Source of the DNA: Actinomycetes bacterium
GTDB taxonomy: Bacteria > Actinomycetota > Acidimicrobiia > Acidimicrobiales > Bog-793
Length of the DNA stretch: 45,440 nucleotides
Reading direction: 5' to 3'
Assembly (NCBI GenBank): GCA_021829645.1
Contig: JAKBPI010000020.1
Coordinates: 1-45,440 of the forward strand
The notes below the pieces were generated by a model, which worked only from the letters and a program-made list of their open reading frames with translations, was not told where the DNA came from and did no database searches. Made by a program: the position numbers and the translations under genes. Below are positions 41,217-45,440 of this stretch, piece by piece. The first letter of the stretch is position 1. Every line of letters begins with the position of its first letter.

Positions 41217-42155
41217 TTATGAAAGGCTTTTTCTCATCTGGGCATCCAGTTTGGAGAGCTGCTCCAGTCGCTTTTCAAGAGTGGGGTGGGTAGAAAAAAG
41301 ATTGGATACACTCGCCCCCTTCATGAGAGCGGGGGCAAAGTAGAATGCATTGAAGTGTTGTGAGGCACGTATGTCGGTTACGGGAACGCGTGACATTTCG
41401 CCGGTTACTTTGACAAGTGCCGAGGCCAAGAGGGACGGCTGCCCAATCAAGATAGCGCCGGATCGATCGGCCGCCAATTCGCGATAACGGGAAAGGGACC
41501 TCACCAAGAGGAAACTTATGGCATAGATGATCATGGAAAAAATCATCATTAAGAACATGAATATAGCGACGTTGCCTTGGTTGTTTCTACTGCGGCCTCC
41601 CCGACCTCCTCCTATCCCTCCAAACAGCTCGCCGAAATAAAATATCCTTGTCATGAACCCGGCTACGATACCCAGGAAACTGGCAATGGTCATGACAGCT
41701 ACATCTCGGTGGGCCACATGAGAAAGCTCATGCGACAAAACTGCTTCGAGTTCTTGGGGCTCCAGTCTGCGTAGCAAACCTGTCGTAACGCATACAACGG
41801 CGTTTTTTTGGTTTCTCCCGGTGGCAAAGGCGTTGGGGATATCAGTGTTTGCTACCGCCACTTTGGGCATGGGCATGTTAGCCAACGCCACCAGGCGCTC
41901 AATAGCACCGTAAAGTTGAGGTGCCTGCTCTCTGGTGACCGGCTTGCCACCCATGGAGTAAAGGGCTATTTTGTCGGATGAATAGTACTGGATGAACAGT
42001 ATTACCCCGGCGATAACCAGAATAAAAGCCAAGTTAAGTTTCAGTGCCACCAAAAAGGCTATAACGACGGCGTAAAGAAGGCCTATCAAAAATACAGTAA
42101 ACATCATGTGGCCCACCAAGCCACGATCTGACGGGAAACGCGTTTTGCTTTTCAT
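41217..42155 (-). CDS. htpX: Membrane zinc metalloprotease HtpX
   Basis: A 312-residue M48 peptidase that degrades damaged membrane proteins. Two N-terminal helices (about 13-57) precede the cytoplasmic catalytic part with HELSH (zinc ligands and catalytic Glu, in LSHELSHVAHRD), then two further helices and the third zinc ligand in RYRELAADRSGA. 'NTDIPNAFATGR' is also typical. The start is ATG at 42155 with GAGG nine bases upstream; the in-frame TTG at 42170 is less likely. It sits between pspAA and pspAB, the order seen in many actinobacteria, which ties it to envelope quality control. Confidence 0.95.
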   Translation of the reverse strand: MKSKTRFPSDRGLVGHMMFTVFLIGLLYAVVIAFLVALKLNLAFILVIAGVILFIQYYSSDKIALYSMGGKPVTREQAPQLYGAIERLVALANMPMPKVAVANTDIPNAFATGRNQKNAVVCVTTGLLRRLEPQELEAVLSHELSHVAHRDVAVMTIASFLGIVAGFMTRIFYFGELFGGIGGGRGGRSRNNQGNVAIFMFLMMIFSMIIYAISFLLVRSLSRYRELAADRSGAILIGQPSLLASALVKVTGEMSRVPVTDIRASQHFNAFYFAPALMKGASVSNLFSTHPTLEKRLEQLSKLDAQMRKSLS

Positions 42156-42218
42156 GTTTTTCAACCTCAATAAATCAACTTATGGACTATATGATACCCC
42201 AATCCCGGTGGTGAGTGT

Positions 42219-42494
42219 TCAGCGGGAAGAGTCGTCGTCGGACAACAAAGCTTTGATGTCTTCCAACGAAGAACCCGGAGCCGGCACTGTTATGTCGGAA
42301 GGCAGGAGCTTTTCCGGTGGAACCTTTTCCCCCTCTGCCGTGATGGCGTTGATAATTTCAGCGAGCTTAGATTCGTAAGCTTGCTTATCGTCGTTATCGA
42401 GAGCCAGTGTCAGCTCTGCGTCCATATCTTCCAAGCGAATTTCTAAGTCTTGGGGAATTTCATACTGACCGTCATGAAGTATTCTTACTATCAT
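42219..42494 (-). CDS. PspA-associated protein PspAA
   Basis: A 91-residue small protein of the PspAA type: MIVRILHDGQYEIPQDLEIRLEDMDAELTLAL at the N-terminus, then a helical pair and 'LLPSDITVPAPGSSLEDIKALL' at the end. In related clusters PspAA is a separate domain that partners PspA; a role in regulating the PspA oligomer is suggested but not settled. AAGGAAGG before the ATG supports the start. It lies 29 bases after pspA. Confidence 0.88.
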   Translation of the reverse strand: MIVRILHDGQYEIPQDLEIRLEDMDAELTLALDNDDKQAYESKLAEIINAITAEGEKVPPEKLLPSDITVPAPGSSLEDIKALLSDDDSSR

Positions 42495-42523
42495 AGTGAC
42501 CTTCCTTGTGAAGTTGTGTTCGC

Positions 42524-43357
42524 TTACTTGAGAGTAAAGGGATCGTCTGTCGAGGGTGTGTCGTCTACAACGGTACCTTCTACCGCCGAGTCCTGACTCT
42601 CGCTTTGAGTGCTTGGAGATGCAGTAGCCAATTCTCCCGCCGCAAGCGGTTGCTGTTGAGGCAGACCCATTTGGCTTTTCATCTGAGCCAATTGCAGTTC
42701 AACGTCGGTGTCTCTGGATCCTTTGTCCAGTTCTGCCTGTATCGGGTCGCTGCTGCCAGAAAGGTCATCTAATGCTCCGGATGCCATCAATTCATCGACT
42801 GCGCTTGCTCGGGCTTGCATTTGGGCGATTTTGTCTTGAGCACGCTGCATGGCAAGTCCGGTGTCGCTCATGGATTCGGAGATCCCCGATACGGCCTCTC
42901 CAATGGAGGCCTGTGCTTGAGCGGCAGTGTAAGAAGCTTTGAGAGTCTCCTTTTGTGACCTGAAAGCCTCTACTCTGGCTTGCAGCTGCATACTGGTTGT
43001 TTTTAAGTGGTCTTCTTGGGTCAACAGCTGGTCATGCTGAGTTTTCAACTGATCTAGTTGAGTTGCCACCTGGGAGCGTCTCCCAAGTGCTTCGCGAGCC
43101 AGATCTTCCCTGTTTTGGGCAAGAGCCTGAGTCGCTTGAGTCTGATATTTTTGGGCTGTGGTCTGTAGCTGCTGTGCCTGCAACTCGAGTCTTTTTCTAG
43201 CCGTTGCCACATCGGCTAAGCCCCTTTTGACTTGCTGTAGCTGTTCAAGTTGCTTTTCGTAAGACAGATCCAGCGTCTCGCGGGGATCTTCATATTTATC
43301 TAATGTCTTGTTGGCTTTTGCCTGGACTATGCCGCTCAGACGCTTCATAACACTCAT
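42524..43357 (-). CDS. pspA: Phage shock protein A/VIPP1-family membrane stress protein
   Basis: A 277-residue PspA-type ESCRT-III-like protein, almost entirely coiled coil. It starts MSVMKRLSGIVQAKANKTLDKYEDPRETLDLSYEKQ, the usual amphipathic membrane-binding helix, and runs through Gln/Ala/Lys-rich helices to about 215; the last 60 residues are acidic, Ser/Pro/Gln-rich and probably disordered. It should stabilise the inner membrane under envelope stress. ATG at 43357 has GGGAG nine bases upstream; the in-frame TTG at 43387 would place that site inside the gene. It leads the cluster pspA-pspAA-htpX-pspAB. Confidence 0.94.
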   Translation of the reverse strand: MSVMKRLSGIVQAKANKTLDKYEDPRETLDLSYEKQLEQLQQVKRGLADVATARKRLELQAQQLQTTAQKYQTQATQALAQNREDLAREALGRRSQVATQLDQLKTQHDQLLTQEDHLKTTSMQLQARVEAFRSQKETLKASYTAAQAQASIGEAVSGISESMSDTGLAMQRAQDKIAQMQARASAVDELMASGALDDLSGSSDPIQAELDKGSRDTDVELQLAQMKSQMGLPQQQPLAAGELATASPSTQSESQDSAVEGTVVDDTPSTDDPFTLK

Positions 43358-43406
43358 TTTTACACGCTCCCTTTGGCAATGCGCCATAAAGATAATTTGC
43401 TGCTGT

Positions 43407-43473
43407 CCGGTTTGTTGAGCTCATTATTCATGTAGACCGGTTTCACCATCAACTTTACAGAATATATTGTCAA
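43407..43473 (-). promoter_or_regulatory. Promoter region of pspA with flanking repeats
   Basis: The 369 bases between pspA and the SCP2-like gene hold no gene, only control elements. On the minus strand TTGATG (43447-43452) and AATAAT (43423-43428), 18 bases apart, make a plausible promoter; a perfect TTGACA lies further up at 43468-43473. CCGGTTT occurs on both sides of the -10 box at 43407-43413 and 43437-43443, 30 bases apart, and may bind a regulator. Confidence 0.4.
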
Positions 43474-43663
43474 ATTACAACTTAGGCTGTCACAAATTTA
43501 TTTTTCTGTTACCAACTACTTCAATCTATGAGGAATAGCTCTAAGTCTGTTCACGCCATCCCTGTAGGAAGCTCATCCGAAGAGAATCATTGCCGAACCG
43601 TTTCGGGAGTACGGCATAGGCATGAGAATTTGATAGCGGCGATATGTCTGCCGGAATCTCTTT

Positions 43664-43692
43664 TAGACGGAAGCGTTTTTCAAAGCTATAAT
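43664..43692 (+). promoter_or_regulatory. Sigma-70-type promoter of the SCP2-like gene
   Basis: TAGACG (43664-43669) and a perfect TATAAT (43687-43692) are 17 bases apart. Transcription would begin near 43699, downstream of the in-frame ATG at 43691, which supports the start at 43727. Confidence 0.65.
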
Positions 43693-43726
43693 GACACGAA
43701 AACGCTCTATGTTAGGAGAAAAAAAT

Positions 43727-44116
43727 ATGGCGAAGTGGCTTAGTAAGGAATGGATGGAGAAAGTGGCTCTGTTGTCCGCAACGCAACCCGAAAGACTAGG
43801 GGTTAACCTGCGTTTGCAATTCAAAATTACGGATACCCAAGATGGTGACATACTCTATTTTTGGGATATAGTCAACGGACAACTTGCTCGATGTGAACTG
43901 GGCGAGATAGAAGATCCGGAGGTAACTTTGATAGAGCATTCCGGTGACGCCTACGAAATACAAATGGGAAATCTTGACATGACAGATGCTTTTATGCAGG
44001 GGAAAATCAATATTGAAGGAGATATCACAAAGCTTATGTCTCTCCTGCCAATCACGAATTCGGAAGAGTTTCAAGCTTTCCAACGCGAAGTGGCAGCAGT
44101 AACAAATCCTATGTAG
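43727..44116 (+). CDS. SCP2 sterol-transfer-domain-like protein
   Basis: A 129-residue single-domain protein of the SCP2-like fold, a hydrophobic-pocket lipid carrier. MAKWLSKEWMEKVALLSATQPER starts the domain; the middle has DILYFWDIVNGQLARCELGEIEDPEVTLI, and the end DAFMQGKINIEGDITKLMSLLPITNSEEFQAFQREV, the usual 'QGK.....GD..K...L' signature. Ligand is unknown; in actinobacteria such proteins are often linked to acyl or isoprenoid metabolism. The start is set by AGGAG (43714-43718) eight bases before the ATG and by the promoter upstream. Confidence 0.87.
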   Translation: MAKWLSKEWMEKVALLSATQPERLGVNLRLQFKITDTQDGDILYFWDIVNGQLARCELGEIEDPEVTLIEHSGDAYEIQMGNLDMTDAFMQGKINIEGDITKLMSLLPITNSEEFQAFQREVAAVTNPM

Positions 44117-44184
44117 GAACCTATCAAGCAAGGTATCCCATGTCAAAATCTGCGTATCGGTATTGAAGGCTTTGTATTGTTCAA

Positions 44185-44218
44185 AAATACCGCCCCGTGT
44201 GTCTGTGTAGCGGTATTT
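44185..44218. terminator. Terminator-like hairpin after the SCP2-like gene
   Basis: AAATACCGC (44185-44193) and GCGGTATTT (44210-44218) form a perfect 9-pair stem with a 16-base loop. The following U-run is only three bases beyond the stem, so efficiency is uncertain. Confidence 0.5.
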
Positions 44219-44290
44219 GTCTGTGCATGAAAGCGATATTTTACTTTAGAGGCATTCTTTTGTGGTGTTTTGGCTGCTAAAATATGAGTA

Positions 44291-44938
44291 ATGACATTAG
44301 CCGAGAATAGCGAACTTATAAAGACAAAAATTTCAGTTTGTATCAAGGCGACCGATAATGTCCTCAGAATTGGAATTTCGAATCTTCTTAACGCCTGCGA
44401 AGGTTTAAATTTTTTTCTTACGGACGACCCAAAGCAGGCAGCAGTAGCCGTGGTGGTTGTGGACAGGCTTAATCAAGAAGCCATTCAAATTATCAGAGAA
44501 ACGATTGACAATAAATGCCAAGCGGTAGTGCTTGCCGGTGTCGTTGACGATCTGGGTATACTTTCAGCGATAGAAGCCGGGGCAAGTTCGGTTATTATGC
44601 GGCAGGATGTTTCCTGTGAACAACTCTCTGACGTAGTTACATCTGCCTACAAAGGATACGGCGCTCTTTCCTCGCAATTATTGAACGTTCTGATTACTCG
44701 TTTGGGTATAGTGGAAAGAAATTTTTTGCGCCCTTCTGGCAAAAGACAGGGCTTTACTGAGCGCGAGCTCGACATCCTAAAACTTCTTGCCGACGGTTTT
44801 GATACTTCAGAGATAGCGTTTCGATTGGCTTATTCAGAAAGAACCGTCAAAAAGATACTGCATGATATAACCACCAGATTTCAGCTGAAAAATCGTTGCC
44901 ATGCCGTGGCTTACGCTTTGCGAAACGGAATTATTTAA
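44291..44938 (+). CDS. LuxR/NarL-type response regulator with atypical receiver
   Basis: A 215-residue protein with a receiver-like N-terminal domain (about 12-125) and a LuxR-type helix-turn-helix (about 150-210: FTERELDILKLLADGFDTSEIAFRLAYSERTVKKILHDI). The receiver keeps an Asp at the phosphorylation position (D58 in VVVVDRLN), but the N-terminal acidic pair is reduced to one Asp (D22), the Ser/Thr switch is replaced by Ala (VLAG) and the conserved Lys by Arg (VIMRQD). It may therefore work without phosphorylation. No sensor kinase is adjacent. Its target is unknown. The start ATG at 44291 is not preceded by a clear ribosome binding site. Confidence 0.85.
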   Translation: MTLAENSELIKTKISVCIKATDNVLRIGISNLLNACEGLNFFLTDDPKQAAVAVVVVDRLNQEAIQIIRETIDNKCQAVVLAGVVDDLGILSAIEAGASSVIMRQDVSCEQLSDVVTSAYKGYGALSSQLLNVLITRLGIVERNFLRPSGKRQGFTERELDILKLLADGFDTSEIAFRLAYSERTVKKILHDITTRFQLKNRCHAVAYALRNGII

Positions 44939-45440
44939 GACCAACATACAACAGTTATCTTGAGGACAATCTGACCGGTCTGGTAATAGCAAAGTGCCCT
45001 ATACCTGAAAGTTCCAATACTTCGTACTTTACCTGATCTAGACAATGATAATCAATCCTCTGTCTATGTCACATATTCAAGTTATGAGAGTGCCGCCTTA
45101 TTGTGCACTTATGCGTAATTCTTGTAAGTAAATGGGAGAAACAAGACGCTTGGCATCAAATGAGTACTTTAAATATCGTTCTGACAAGAAGGACGTTTGG
45201 TGCCGTCGGGATCGGTATTGGAAAATTTTCCGTGATCCCGTTACGTTGCGCTCGGCGTAACCGCAACGACCACACTGAAATTGAACACGATTTATCGCTA
45301 TACCGAACCCCAGCCCAACTTTCCCAAACTTATTGTATAACACCTGTTCACATGGGATGATACTAGGTTTTTTGGTCACTACAAAGTACCAATAATCTTA
45401 TGAATCCTTTTTAGTTTGTCTTTTATGCCTAACACCTCAT
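44939..45440. other. Intergenic region to window end, no convincing gene
   Basis: Overlapping reading frames on both strands (for example 45098-45379 minus and 45103-45360 plus) have no ribosome binding site and no family resemblance. A 42-codon frame at 45132-45260, basic and rich in Trp/Tyr/Arg, and a second frame ending at 45344 look somewhat protein-like and may be remnants of one broken gene. No terminator or promoter was identified with confidence. Confidence 0.4.

Noticed and set aside
43528-43743. 71-codon plus-strand gene ahead of the SCP2-like gene
   Set aside because: It runs over the promoter, ribosome binding site and start of the SCP2-like gene, has no ribosome binding site of its own and no recognisable sequence.
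45098-45379. 93-codon minus-strand frame with a Cys-x-x-Cys pair as a transposase zinc ribbon
   Set aside because: Only one Cys pair is present, no other transposase motif is seen, and a plus-strand frame overlaps it completely.

Overview
The window reads as chromosomal DNA of an actinomycete-grade bacterium, most likely an Acidimicrobiia-type actinobacterium of moderate GC. Lineage clues are the single-chain 2-oxoglutarate decarboxylase/dehydrogenase (Kgd), the PspA-PspAA-HtpX-PspAB cluster, the GlgC-GlgM pair, the actinobacterial order glmU-prs-rplY-pth-mfd, secA-prfB-ftsE-ftsX, and an SCP2-like protein. The class-level placement is inference from gene families, not from a computed tree. 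No rRNA, tRNA, CRISPR array, IS element or phage gene was found.

Layout. 1-688 holds no convincing gene. 689-6639 carries a 2H-phosphoesterase/GNAT fusion, a membrane-anchored Nudix protein, a secreted two-domain FKBP, an alpha/beta hydrolase (opposite strand), a cis-prenyltransferase and an EEP-family phosphodiesterase. 6645-7136 is a MarR regulator. 7362-14489 is a housekeeping block: a GlmU lacking its acetyltransferase half, Prs, ribosomal L25, peptidyl-tRNA hydrolase and Mfd, closed by a strong terminator shared with the convergent cytochrome b gene. 14536-17942 (minus strand) has an orphan cytochrome b with a large extracytoplasmic insertion and an MFS carrier. 18182-21677 is glycogen/glucan metabolism (GlgC, GlgM, a second GT4-type glycosyltransferase). 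21908-30537 has MiaB, SecA, RF2, FtsE, FtsX and a beta-lactamase-fold serine hydrolase. 30594-34315 holds a sugar-nucleotide pyrophosphorylase, then a more AT-rich patch with a secreted spherulin-4-like glycosidase, an unrecognised membrane protein and an SDR39U1-type epimerase. 34398-40549 has Kgd, a FabZ-like dehydratase, ExoIII and a DUF6687-like protein. 40578-43357 (minus) is the PspA envelope-stress cluster. 43727-44938 has an SCP2-like protein and an orphan LuxR-type regulator with a degenerate receiver. 44939-45440 holds no convincing gene.

The genes mostly serve envelope growth and central metabolism: lipid-carrier synthesis (UppS), precursor synthesis (GlmU, sugar nucleotide), secretion (SecA), division (FtsEX), envelope stress (Psp) and the TCA cycle (Kgd). 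The points most worth following up are the GlmU truncation, the 2H-GNAT fusion beside a membrane Nudix protein with a terminator hairpin directly before the Nudix start codon, the structured region between prfB and ftsE that carries a tmRNA-like motif, and the orphan cytochrome b with helically phased repeats upstream.
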